In this document: positions 1 to 9,529 of the stretch, in pieces | Layout of the letters: every line of letters starts with the position of its first letter | Position numbering within the stretch: position 1 is the first letter of the stretch | NCBI GenBank assembly: GCA_032718475.1 | Contig: JAUCBJ010006397.1 | Location: forward strand, 21,053 to 85,052 | Direction: 5' to 3' | DNA length: 64,000 nucleotides | From: Nemertoderma westbladi | Taxonomy: Eukaryota; Xenacoelomorpha; Nemertodermatida; Nemertodermatidae | Translations under genes and position numbers: made by a program | The notes under the pieces: generated by a model | The model's input: only the letters and a program-made list of their open reading frames with translations | Databases searched by the model: none | Told to the model about the DNA's origin: nothing

Positions 1-387
1 ACTTCGGAGAGGAAGGTTTTGCCGTTATCCAACGCAATTATCGGCCCGAAAAAATGGCGACAGCGGACAATCCGATTAATACAGCGCAACAAGTCAACCG
101 TCCACCAAAACAACAGATCGGTTGCTAAGCACCGGAGTATGGACCCGTTGCCATCGCTACGGGACACTTGCGCTGAGTCATCCAACATGGTTGCTATAGG
201 TTACATTCGCGAGGTTCGCGCTATCGTTATTAAACTCCAATGTTGCTTCTCCGACGTCAACGATGAGATTAAGTCGCTTCTCAAAGTCAAGGAATATATG
301 GAGAGATCTATGGAGCACATACGGAAGGATATTATGCTAAACGCCCGTAGCATAGAAATACGAACCGAGAGACCAGATAGAGAAAAG
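1..387 (+). CDS. TEKTL1: Tektin-like protein (TEKTL1/CCDC105 type), first visible exon, 5' partial
   Basis: This is the first of seven exons that join in frame into about 468 residues of a tektin-like coiled-coil protein. Tektins are filament proteins of ciliary and flagellar doublet microtubules; TEKTL1 (CCDC105) is a sperm-axoneme family member of about 500 residues in humans, so little N-terminal sequence is missing. The reading frame is open from base 1, and no start codon can be assigned inside the window. The exon encodes a basic segment beginning near WRQRTIRLIQRN, then a helical stretch with DTCAESSNMVAIGYIREVR. It ends at a donor (AAG|GTTAGA) in phase 0, which joins cleanly to the exon at 730. 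Family assignment rests on the later exons ([20 protein letters not shown] and [13 protein letters not shown]). A conventional tektin is the alternative. All introns have GT...AG ends. Confidence 0.75.
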
Positions 388-729
388 GTTAGATCCAAAA
401 GTATACCTTTAAAACAACTAAGCAGTCCTTATCTATATGATGTGAACATATTCCAGGGCAAGAAACTCGTTATAAATCGCTTATTTAATACATCAATACT
501 ATATATACAAATAAAACAATATACCGGTACTCGATATAAAGACGTAACGGAAATTTTTTCCGCTCATTTTCTTTAGTAAAATAATAAGATATTTTGCCCT
601 CGTGTGTTGACATTTCCACGTTTACAATTTGTAATCAAAAAAGCGTTTTCCGCTTATTCTTTTTTTATCGAATACTAACAACTCACAACTGGGACGTCAC
701 TCATTATTGCGACCAATTGGTTGTTATAG

Positions 730-834
730 GAATGGGACGGTGCTGATGATTTATTGGTAAAAGAAAGAGAACTTCTGCTGCAACTTAAAATAGATCTGGA
801 AGACCAATACAAAGAAATTAAAGAAAAATTACAG
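730..834 (+). CDS. TEKTL1: Tektin-like protein, internal exon
   Basis: A 105-nt, 35-codon, phase 0-0 exon between the acceptor TTATAG|GAATGG and the donor TTACAG|GTTAAT. It encodes an acidic-basic alpha-helical segment that starts EWDGADDLLVKERELLLQL. It continues the coiled coil of the preceding exon (…RPDREK) and runs into KLAASRQRLHDIL of the next one. This joined segment resembles the D-x-A-D…L..E…L.QL region followed by SRQRL seen in tektins. The exon is too short to stand alone as an ORF and was recognised from splice sites plus frame continuity. Confidence 0.75.
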
Positions 835-1278
835 GTTAATAATTATTATTCGATATTTTTATTATTGCCAAGAACTTACTATTAATTCAACCAAAATCGC
901 GCCCTTGAACGTTTCGCATACAAAACTATTAATTATTTTCTACTTACACCTAAACCGATTTTCAGTACCCAATGACTCAGTCCAGGCACATATTTTTAAT
1001 ATTATTTTATTAAATTGAACTATTTCCTTTTGATAATGATCACACTTTATTAAATTAATATTATTGCATAATTATGCCAAGTACTTCACCAGTCGAAACT
1101 ATGTAGTTACCATTGCAACTTCTTAAAAGTAGACTTATACGAATTGTAAGTTAATAAAGTTGGAGAAGATACAAAAATATTGTCAAGGACTGCCTGATAT
1201 TAAGATTAACTAAATATCAGCGATAAAAGGAGCAAATCTAGTAGCGCATCTTGTATATCGAGTTGAATTTAATTCCAG

Positions 1279-1516
1279 AAACTAGCCGCTTCAAGACAGC
1301 GTCTTCACGATATCCTAAGAGAAAGAATCCGTGTTCTAGAACTGACAAACATAGCATCGGCGAGCGTCAACAACGATTACAGTATGGAGTTACACCCAGC
1401 CTCGTGGCGAGGGTTGGTGAAACGGACGACTAGTCAGAGATCGCTTACCAGTAGGAGTCAGTATGACGGAAACATATTATCAGATTCCGCGCAAAACAGA
1501 CAAACATCACGTGAAG
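1279..1516 (+). CDS. TEKTL1: Tektin-like protein, internal exon
   Basis: A 238-nt exon (79 codons plus one base) from acceptor AATTCCAG|AAACTA to donor GTGAAG|GTAAAG. It encodes KLAASRQRLHDILRERIRVL, which matches the tektin-style SRQRL…IL.ER..VL helix, and then a Ser/Thr/Arg/Gln-rich linker containing LVKRTTSQRSLTSRSQYDG. It ends in phase 1, which matches the phase of the next exon only if that exon starts at 3914. The following intron contains the 30-bp minisatellite. Confidence 0.7.
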
Positions 1517-1689
1517 GTAAAGATATTAATCAGTAATAATGTACTTCGCTCATCCCACCGACAAAATATTTATTGTCTGTTTCATTTCTCGGTATTCCTC
1601 CTTTCTATTACTTTCATGTCCATTACATTAATTTCCGTTCTATTACTTTACTTATCATTACTTTCCATTCCACTATCTTTACCATTACT

Positions 1690-2622
1690 TTACTTTCCAT
1701 TACTTACCATCCAATTACTCTCCATTCCATTACTTACCATCCAATTACTCTCCATTCCATTACTTACCATCCAATTACTCTCCATTCCATTACTTACCAT
1801 CCAATTACTCTCCATTCCATTACTTTCCATCCAATTACTCTCCATTCCATTACTTTCCATCCAATTACTCTCCATTCCATTACTTTCCATCCAATTACTC
1901 TCCATTCCATTACTTTCCATCCAATTACTCTCCATTCCATTACTTTCCATCCAATTATTCTCCATTCCATTACTTTCCATCCAATTACTCTCCATTCCAT
2001 TACTTTCCATCCAATTACTCTCCATTCCATTACTTTCCATCCAATTATTCTCCATTCCATTACTTTCCATCCAATTACTCTCCATTCCATTACTTTCCAT
2101 CCAATTACTCTCCATTCCATTACTTTCCATCCAATTATTCTCCATTCCATTACTTTCCATCCAATTACTCTCCATTCCATTACTTTCCATCCAATTATTC
2201 TCCATTCCATTACTTTCCATCCAATTACTCTCCATTCCATTACTTTCCATCCAATTACTCTCCATTCCATTACTTTCCATCCAATTATTCTCCATTCCAT
2301 TACTTTCCATCCAATTACTCTCCATTCCATTACTTTCCATCCAATTACTCTCCATTCCATTACTTTCCATCCAATTACTCTCCATTCCATTACTTTCCAT
2401 CCAATTACTCTCCATTCCATTACTTTCCATCCAATTACTCTCCATTCCATTACTTTCCATCCAATTACTCTCCATTCCATTACTTTCCATCCAATTATTC
2501 TCCATTCCATTACTTTCCATCCAATTACTCTCCATTCCATTACTTTCCATCCAATTACTCTCCATTCCATTACTTTCAATTCCAGTTCCTTTCTTCCCCA
2601 TTTCCATTACTTTCCATTGCAT
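1690..2622. repeat. 30-bp minisatellite, about 30 units
   Basis: Head-to-tail 30-bp units of the form CCAATTACTCTCCATTCCAT plus TACTTTCCAT (C-rich on the + strand) fill roughly 1702-2580, with decayed CCATT-rich flanks to about 2700. The first four or so units read TTACCAT where later ones read TTTCCAT. A variant with ATTATTC instead of ATTACTC occurs near 1951, 2041, 2131, 2191, 2281 and 2491. Because 30 is divisible by 3, several frames on both strands stay open for 260-415 codons. These are artefacts of the repeat, not genes. The array lies inside a tektin-like gene intron (1517-3913). Confidence 0.95.
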
Positions 2623-3183
2623 TACATGCCTTTCTATTACATCCCCTTCAAATCATTTACATTCCATTCCATTATTTTCCATTCCACTACTCTCCTTTCC
2701 ATTCCATTAGGCCTACTGTCCATACCATTACTTTTCTTGCCATTACGGGCCTACTTTCCATTAAACTGCCTTTAAAATTTTTTACTTTTTTTACTTTAAA
2801 ACTTTTACAATTACTGTATACATTCACAATCCTAACCATCATCCATATCCTCCATCCACTTCTTCATCACATTCTCAGTTAAGATTTCAGTTACATAGCA
2901 TTTATAACTGCATGCTCATTAAAACCTGTGGGTAATGATATCACTGACTAAAATGGTAACATCCTACCGGGATCAAATGGTTAAGGTTATCCGTCGTCTA
3001 TCGAGAAGATTACGAACGTATTAGATAATAATATACTGTAGCAGTTGTTACTATAGGAACAAACGGGTTTTCGCGTGTCATTAACTTTTCCTACCGTACA
3101 AGCGGATACCAAGCCAAACTGGCCCAATCTGGGAGTGCCCTCACCGGACACACCGGACAATATACCATACGATAGGATGCTCA

Positions 3184-3200
3184 GGGGGGGGGGGGGGGGG
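3184..3200. repeat. Poly-G tract (17 G)
   Basis: An uninterrupted run of 17 G on the + strand in an intron of the tektin-like gene. It is one of at least eleven G or C homopolymers of 10 or more bases in the window (see Findings). Confidence 0.95.
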
Positions 3201-3224
3201 AATAGTAACATATGATAAACACCG

Positions 3225-3345
3225 GTAGCAACCCGAAGGCTCCTCTCTCTTGGTTGTTACCTATAAGGCAGGGAGGACGCAACACTAACTCCCAAGGTTG
3301 CACACTCCAGTATTATCAGACCCTTTCTTTACTCTGCCAGCACAA
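3225..3345. repeat. Dispersed repeat, copy also at 22240-22335
   Basis: The stretch with CTCCTCTCTCTTGGTTGTTA, then CCTATAAGGCAGGGAGG and a later CTAACTCCCA recurs in diverged form at 22240-22335 (CCTCTCTCTTGCCTGTTACC, then TGTAAGGCAGGAAGGGTG and CTAACGTCCCAC). It belongs to a low-copy interspersed family of unknown type. No coding potential is apparent. Confidence 0.5.
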
Positions 3346-3913
3346 TCCTAGTTCCTATTGTACCAATGGGTATGGTAGAATGCCCGGGTGGGGGTGGTGA
3401 TAAATTGTAACACCGGTGCCGGTACTGTATGATGCTGTGTTCTGTAGAACATGCCGATAGCTTTCATGTGTTACTGTTTGTGCTTCATTAACTGTTTGCT
3501 GCGAGCCGAATGTTTAGAACTTCTTTCAGTCGGACATTCAATCGGTTAGATTTAAAATCTATATATAACTTTCGCGAGGTTCGGTTTTCTGGTATATAAT
3601 TCATTCATACCCGACACCCGTAGAAGTTTAGGATTTGTAGAATTAATTTAGTTATCGACTCGGCGTGAAGTCTTAACTTCCGAGTTTGTAAGGTTTAGTG
3701 TCTCCCCATCATTTTGGGAGGTTATAATGTTGTTTCTGGACCCAACAATGTTTATACAGGTAATATGTAATAAATGTTTCTACCTATTTGAAATAAACTA
3801 ATTAATTAAAACAATATACTTCAATTAGTTATTAATAATTAATATCCACCAGAATGTACCCACGAGAGAACGCCTGTAAGGTCCACTATATTTATAAAAT
3901 TAACGATATTCAG

Positions 3914-4050
3914 GTGATATTTCTCGACAACAGCAGCTGATGAGGACCGGATGTTATTTGGGACGGACGATGAAAGGAGAGGAACGACCCACTACACCTC
4001 CTATAGACCCATTGGGACCCCTAACTCCAGAATGCGACCACGCAATCAAG
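3914..4050 (+). CDS. TEKTL1: Tektin-like protein, internal exon
   Basis: A 137-nt exon. I chose acceptor ATATTCAG|GTGATA because it is the only nearby AG that keeps the frame from the phase-1 donor at 1516 and yields the family-like sequence PTTPPIDPLGPLTPECDHAIK. The TPEC…AI segment lies immediately before EGRQLIGESEKL of the next exon. A nearer acceptor (…ACAACAG|CAGCTG) would shift the frame. The donor is ATCAAG|GTAACA, phase 0. The next intron is 11.3 kb and hosts two antisense ORFs (5132-6625 and 11026-12297). Confidence 0.7.
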
Positions 4051-4166
4051 GTAACAACTGAATTTAATTTAACGATTTTTATGAATCTTTTTTAATACAA
4101 TTAATTAATACCAAAGAATTTATGTTAATGATCAATAAATTGATGCAATATGAATTATTATTATCA

Positions 4167-4916
4167 ATACACTATATGACCCGCAATACCCAATATAGTG
4201 TCATTTTCGCTTCTCTTTTCGCTTCTCGTGTCTTTTGCGAAATAGCACGCTCCAAATCGCGCCCATTCTTAAAATTAGTCGTAATTTTTCATATAATTAG
4301 AAAGCTTACGTTTCAAGGATTTCAAATATGTAACAATATCTGAATTTCGTTGAGAAACAGCTGAGATATAGGCGTTCAAAGATTGCAAGGAGTATATTTA
4401 TTCTATTTAATAAATACACAATGTTCTGGAACATTTTGTTTTAGTATGAATAGCTACACAAAAGATCTATTGGATAGGCATTCCGCTGTTGCCCACCTAC
4501 TTATATGTTCCAGAATATTGTGTATTTATTAAATATAATAAATGGCTTGCAGCGAACAATCATTCTTGCAATATTTGAACGCATAATATATATCAGGTGT
4601 TTCTTAACAAAAACTGTTACATATTTGGAATCCTCGCAACGCAAACTTTCTATTGATATGAAAAAAATTACGACTAATGTGAAGAATACGGAGGGTGCGA
4701 TTTCGAAATTTAAAACGCTTATAAAAAAAATTTAAAGGCAAAATCGAACGAAAATTCCGTCTTCATGTTAACAACCACGATGACTTGAACTAATTGTTTC
4801 AAATTAAAAGCAATATGCTAAAGATTTGTAGCAAAACTTTCTTTTTTTTGGGGGGGGGGGGGGGGGGGGGGGGGGGTGTCATAAAAAATGACACTATATT
4901 ACGGGTCATGGTGTAT
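4167..4916. mobile_element. Foldback MITE-like element, copy A (about 750 bp)
   Basis: The ends are inverted: the left end reads ATACACTATATGACCC…AATATAGTGTCATTTT and the right end, reversed, reads ATACACCATGACCCGTAATA…GTGTCA. Internal arms are also inverted around about 4440-4500 (TAATAAATACACAATGTTCTGGAAC against GTTCCAGAATATTGTGTATT, each with further matching arm sequence). There is no ORF of note. A 27-base G tract (4850-4876) lies just inside the right end. Copy B at 18729-19447 has the same organisation. The element is non-autonomous; the superfamily is not evident because no clear target duplication was found. Confidence 0.75.
4850..4876. repeat. Poly-G tract (27 G) inside MITE copy A
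   Basis: A run of 27 G follows a T-run and precedes TGTCATAAAAAATGACAC near the right end of the foldback element. The same site holds 26 G in copy C (17727-17752) and 14 G in copy B (19389-19402). Confidence 0.95.
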
Positions 4917-5131
4917 AATTTGAACACATTGGAATTGTTCGTTACCTAGGATTAGCACTACTCGTTCAATATTAAATAATAATAATATTTTACACAATAG
5001 TAACCATGATAGAAGCTCTGGAGTAAATATGCTACCGTATGATCACCCATGTAACTTTGTATGCAATAATAATATCTACAATTATATGTCGCATATAATT
5101 AATTGACGATTCTCCAATATTTTCTTATATT

Positions 5132-6625
5132 TTACACATTTTCAATGTTCCAGCCGAGTTGCAATTTGCTGCGCAGTATTTCTTTAGTCTTGATATGTTT
5201 CTTGGCCGTCTCAACTTCATCTAGAACATTCTTTCCAGACAATGCCACCACGTTGTCACTGGTTTCGTTAGCGTTGACAGCAACAGCTGACAACTCAGAT
5301 GGCTTATACAGATGTTGGTTTTTCCCCCTACTAAAATTGTGAAACTTCATTCTTAGTTCATCGTTAACAATGGCGCTGTTTTCTCTTGTCTTAACGTCTG
5401 GATATATTAATCTATCTGCGAGGATTCCGTCTGCGTCTACTGAATCCTCTCGAACTTGATCCGAACGAATATTATCCGAATCGGATTTAATGAGAACTGC
5501 GAGATTGGTGTTGGTATCGTGAGCAGTGTTTACAACCGCATTTGTCTTCATCTGCATTATCTTTTCGTTGAGAACATTCTGTAGTTCTTCCTGACATATC
5601 CCTGGCAGCATCACTCCATATTTCATACCCAAGTGTTTCGTAGCGCCCCCAGCGACCTGACACGATAACGGGGTAGTTTCCCGTTGGTAGACAACCGGCT
5701 CCAGCAACCCCGAACATGCCTGTCCACCATCGCTACGCTCTTCCATCATCTTTATATGATTGACATTAATTTTCCCCTCCACACCGGCGACTCTGCAGAC
5801 CCAAGTCTCATCCGATCGCCTGTCAATCACCTCAACAACTTCGCCGCCCCGGAAATTAAGATACCCGACACTTAGGTCTCCATAGAAACTGCACGCCGTG
5901 ACGAATGTCGGCGTTTTATGACTTTCAACGAGCTTCACATTAGACTCTAGCTCCTGTCTGTTTTCCACGTAATCACTAGGGCTGGTGTCATTTTCTAGTC
6001 GGAAGGGCTTGTGTACTGTAATAGACCCATCGTCGATAATATCTATCTTTTTATTTGTTAACTCAGGATCATCATTGGCCACTCGGAACACTTTACTATC
6101 CAAACCGTCCTCCACCTTATCTAAATACACGGCCTGCACGAAGCCTTGTTTGACCCATCCGTACTCATCTTTGATTCTAGCTAACCACCAACCCATAACA
6201 TTCTTCTCCATCACTTTGATTTGGTCCCCTTTCTTCACCTGTAGTTCCCAGATGTAGTTGGAGAGTTTGTAGTCCTCGGCTACCACGTAGGTTTCCTCCT
6301 GTCCGGCTTCGTAGCGGATAGTTAGCTCCTGGTACGGCGGTCCGCCGTTCTCGTACCGGTAACGACCTCCTACAGCCCCGTAACCGCCAACAGCGACCTT
6401 CTGGAAATCTCCGAATTTGTCTTTCTTCAGTATCTCCACCGTATCACCGAAACTTTTATCATCGTTATGAGTTTCAACAACAGTTTTATGTTGTTTAGTT
6501 GTTTCTAACTTCTCGTTTGCGTCATTGGTTGCAATAACCTTGGCTTTTTCGTCGTCCCTCACTATGAGACACGCTTTCTCGAATTCTATACTTGTTTGAG
6601 TTTCGATCCTTCTGCTATGCAACAT
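5132..6625 (-). CDS. Tandem SH3-domain adaptor-like protein, single ORF (497 aa)
   Basis: An uninterrupted minus-strand frame from the first ATG at 6625 to TAA at 5132. SH3 domain 1 (about residues 112-169) begins TYVVAEDY and has LQVKKGDQIKVMEKN and the GWW…GWV core. SH3 domain 2 (about 240-295) begins TFVTACSFYG and has FRGGEVVEVI and an ETWVCRV core. SH3 1 is spaced like those of the p47phox/SH3PXD2 (Tks) adaptors, but no PX domain is visible. The N-terminal 110 residues are charged, with a Gly/Tyr-rich patch (VGGYGAVGGRYRYENGG); the C-terminal 200 are low-complexity with no recognised domain. Family knowledge suggests a role binding proline-rich partners, which is inference. The 5' end is uncertain: the segment GCATAGCAG|AAGG could be a splice acceptor, making this a terminal exon. 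It lies antisense inside an intron of the tektin-like gene. Confidence 0.6.
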   Translation of the reverse strand: MLHSRRIETQTSIEFEKACLIVRDDEKAKVIATNDANEKLETTKQHKTVVETHNDDKSFGDTVEILKKDKFGDFQKVAVGGYGAVGGRYRYENGGPPYQELTIRYEAGQEETYVVAEDYKLSNYIWELQVKKGDQIKVMEKNVMGWWLARIKDEYGWVKQGFVQAVYLDKVEDGLDSKVFRVANDDPELTNKKIDIIDDGSITVHKPFRLENDTSPSDYVENRQELESNVKLVESHKTPTFVTACSFYGDLSVGYLNFRGGEVVEVIDRRSDETWVCRVAGVEGKINVNHIKMMEERSDGGQACSGLLEPVVYQRETTPLSCQVAGGATKHLGMKYGVMLPGICQEELQNVLNEKIMQMKTNAVVNTAHDTNTNLAVLIKSDSDNIRSDQVREDSVDADGILADRLIYPDVKTRENSAIVNDELRMKFHNFSRGKNQHLYKPSELSAVAVNANETSDNVVALSGKNVLDEVETAKKHIKTKEILRSKLQLGWNIENV

Positions 6626-6643
6626 GTTGTAAGTTTTCAGCAA

Positions 6644-7535
6644 GTAAAATTATTTATTAACAAAACAAATTAACAATTGTTACAACCAAAAATTTATTCA
6701 TAAATATATTTCCTACTTCAGTTTAAGCTTGTTCCTTTATTGTAGTTAATAAGAGTTAATAAGTATCTCTTAAAATCGTTTCAATACGTTACGGCCAATA
6801 ATATGGTTATTGTGTTAGTGAACAACATGTACGACATTTACTAGTTCAAGAGTTGAATGAATGTACAGATAGGGAATGAGGTCATTGTTCTTTCCAATTA
6901 AAATTAAGTGACAACAATCATCTGTTTGCTACGAATAGTCAATTAGTTTGTATATTGGCTTTGGCAAACGTGAACTGATTATGTTACTGGTTTAAACATC
7001 GCGTTGGATTAATATTAGTTTTTGAATGATTTCCTTGTAATTAAAAGTTATCTAACTTAACAACAAACACCCAATATTACTTATCTCTCTCTACCACGGT
7101 GTGAAAATTTGGAGTGCAGCACAGGGCCGAGTCTAGTAACACTGGAGTGAAGTGAGGTTAGTGTTGTATTTCTGAAAAGGAGAATGGTTTTATAACATTA
7201 TAATTAGTTATATTGAGTGAAATACGACGTGAAATAAAGTAAACTCAATGATGAGCTATATGGGGTACTATAAATCACGTCGTGAAATAAAGTAATAGTA
7301 TTCTTTCAGTATTGTACCCTATTCTACGGTCACGCTGAGGTAGACCTAACAGTAACTCATTCATAACACGATACAAACCGCACAAGATACGTAGGTCGTT
7401 ACCGGTACCATACCGTGGACAGGGCCAGTGTCACTCACACTGTCGCTGCCCCGGCAAAATAAATACGAAATTTAATCCCCAAATGTTGAGTTTTGAAAAC
7501 AGAAATGAAAACAGTTTGAAAATTACAGGAGGGAC
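6644..7535. other. Intronic spacer, no gene seen
   Basis: AT-rich sequence with no supported ORF. The only structure I see is a 17-base motif (GACGTGAAATAAAGTAA or CGTGAAATAAAGTAA) occurring near 7228 and 7278, which resembles the GTAAA units of the pentanucleotide array starting at 7636 and could be related to its origin. Confidence 0.4.
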
Positions 7536-7635
7536 TTACGGTGGGCACACAGCCAGAGTGAAAGTAAGTGTGAGTAAGTAAGTGAGTGAAAGTAAAGTCG
7601 AAAGTGAGTAAGTGAGAAAGTGAGTAAGAAAGTGA

Positions 7636-8166
7636 GTAAAGTAAAGTAAAGTAAAGTAAAGTAAAGTAAAGTAAAGTAAAGTAAAGTAAAGTAAAGTAAA
7701 GTAAAGTAAAGTAAAGTAAAGTAAAGTAAAGTAAAGTAAAGTAAAGTAAAGTAAAGTAAAGTAAAGTAAAGTAAAGTAAAGTAAAGTAAAGTAAAGTAAA
7801 GTAAAGTAAAGTAAAGTAAAGTAAAGTAAAGTAAAGTAAAGTAAAGTAAAGTAAAGTAAAGTAAAGTAAAGTAAAGTAAAGTAAAGTAAAGTAAAGTAAA
7901 GTAAAGTAAAGTAAAGTAAAGTAAAGTAAAGTAAAGTAAAGTAAAGTAAAGTAAAGTAAAGTAAAGTAAAGTAAAGTAAAGTAAAGTAAAGTAAAGTAAA
8001 GTAAAGTAAAGTAAAGTAAAGTAAAGTAAAGTAAAGTAAAGTAAAGTAAAGTAAAGTAAAGTAAAGTAAAGTAAAGTAAAGTAAAGTAAAGTAAAGTAAA
8101 GTAAAGTAAAGTAAAGTAAAGTAAAGTAAAGTAAAGTAAAGTAAAGTAAAGTAAAGTAAAGTAAAG
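7636..8166. repeat. Perfect (GTAAA)n pentanucleotide array, about 106 copies
   Basis: About 530 bases of GTAAA units with no visible interruption, flanked on the left by decayed GTGAGTAA/GAAAGTGAGT repeats (7556-7635). Its reverse complement gives a long FTLLY-type open frame that is purely a repeat artefact. The perfection suggests a very recent expansion, or polishing/collapse of a longer array in the assembly. It lies in the 11.3-kb intron of the tektin-like gene. Confidence 0.95.
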
Positions 8167-8732
8167 TCTCTCAGTTTATAAATCGGATGGCAAGTGAGAT
8201 TAGGATTAATAATATTACTGCACGTTGTAAATCTGGTTGCAGTCACGGGTTTACTTGTAATACGCCTACGCATTTCAGTAAATGTATTCGGTACGTCATA
8301 TTTTATTGCACTTTGTAAGATCCTATAACCTGGAGTATTATACTCTTTAGATACACGGTATATACGGTGGAATGGTATCTCTAGATCAGTATTATTAAAC
8401 ACTTTTCCCAAAAAGCTTTCCTACTTTTATAAACACGGTCTTTTACTGTTAACGTTCCTAATTCTAATAGACATAAATCAATCGGTATTTGTGAGCGGAC
8501 GTTTAAAAGTATACGCACCATCCTACTGTACACTGACTCAACTGATGCAACATTATCAGATAACCAACTTTCTGAGCTGTACTATAAAATCTTAGACACA
8601 ATTGCAGCTTCAAAAACTTGCCTCTTGAAAATGAACGGCATAGAGGAGTTTTTCCTAGAAAAAATACAAAACTTATTAAATATATGTTATAGTACATTAT
8701 GATAATGATCTCCATAGCGAAAAATATCAACC

Positions 8733-8825
8733 ACCCCTATTGGGGCTCGAACCCGGTACCTAGGTTTCAAAATTCCGGTTATCATCAGCCGAGTGTGGGT
8801 CCTAAGACCACTGAGCTACCAGGGC
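8733..8825 (-). mobile_element. tRNA-like sequence, probably a SINE head
   Basis: On the minus strand an A-box-like TAGCTCAGTGGT is followed about 50 bases later by a B-box-like GGGTTCGAGCCCC. The outer seven-base ends (GCCCTGG/TAGGGGT) pair with several wobbles and one mismatch. The D arm and anticodon arm do not fold properly and the T stem has two mismatches, so it is not a working tRNA. A tRNA-derived SINE or dead tRNA pseudogene is most likely. It lies 120 bases from a LINE fragment on the same strand. Confidence 0.6.
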
Positions 8826-8950
8826 GGTAGAAGATTTATTCGCTTTGGAATGGGCTCTCATATTTAGGCCCTTTTCAGTCACTCATAGGAAAGTACAACG
8901 TTATTCCCGTGCTCTGCCAGAAATGGCAACCATGCCTCAAATAATAACTA

Positions 8951-9525
8951 TTATACAGTGTTGTAGAAACCACTGTAACCCCCTACCTTTACAGCATTAT
9001 TCATCATATCAATTAAGTGATAAGAGCAAAATAGAAAAATTGAAGTGGGCGCCCCCTGGCGGATACCTATAGTACCAACTATACAAATCGATTTAAAGAC
9101 ACTAAAAGTTGACGAATAAAGTAATTTAATAGCCCTTAACATCACTTTACCACACCCTAGGTTTTTGAAACGGTTCAACATACGGTCTCTAGGTCCAAAT
9201 CATAGGCTTTCCTGAAATCAATGAACAGTACGTACAATTTTACTTTCCTATATACATCCAAATCCAATAATAAACGCAAAGATAAGATGTGCTCTATGCA
9301 ACCCCGCCCCTTCTTACCCCAGGCTTGACATTTATTCGGCTGAAACCACCGATTCGACCTGTCAGCTATCATTATATCAAATATCTTTGCACAAGTAGTC
9401 AACAGGCTTAATCCCCGGTAGTTCTCACATAAATTCCTATTACCACAGTTTTTATATATAGCGACCAATATACTTAGTAACCAAGATATCGGTAAACAAC
9501 CTACTTGGAAAACTATATTAAACAA
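8951..9525 (-). pseudogene. LINE reverse transcriptase fragment (decayed)
   Basis: Two overlapping minus-strand frames carry successive pieces of a non-LTR retrotransposon RT. The upstream frame (9175-9525) has LCENYRGLSLLTTCAKIFD, matching the conserved N-x-R-x-(I/L)-(S/T)-L-L…K-(I/L) block, then YVLFIDFRKAYD, matching RT motif A. The downstream frame (8951-9181) has IRQGAPTSIFLFC, matching motif B (x-Q-G-x-P-x-S). Motif C is not seen, and the frames are joined only through a frameshift. It is a 5'- and 3'-truncated dead copy in an intron. Confidence 0.75.
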
Positions 9526-9529
9526 AGTG

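Noticed and set aside
1463-2775. Long open frames of 260-415 codons on both strands
   Set aside because: They are the 30-bp minisatellite read in frames; the unit length is a multiple of three and contains no stop, so openness has no coding meaning.
7536-8411. 291-codon frame rich in FTLLY
   Set aside because: It is the reverse complement of the GTAAA array with short random flanks.
8733-8825. Functional tRNA gene
   Set aside because: A- and B-boxes are good but the D, anticodon and T arms do not pair; treated as SINE or pseudogene, likewise for 22602-22684 and 36028-36100.
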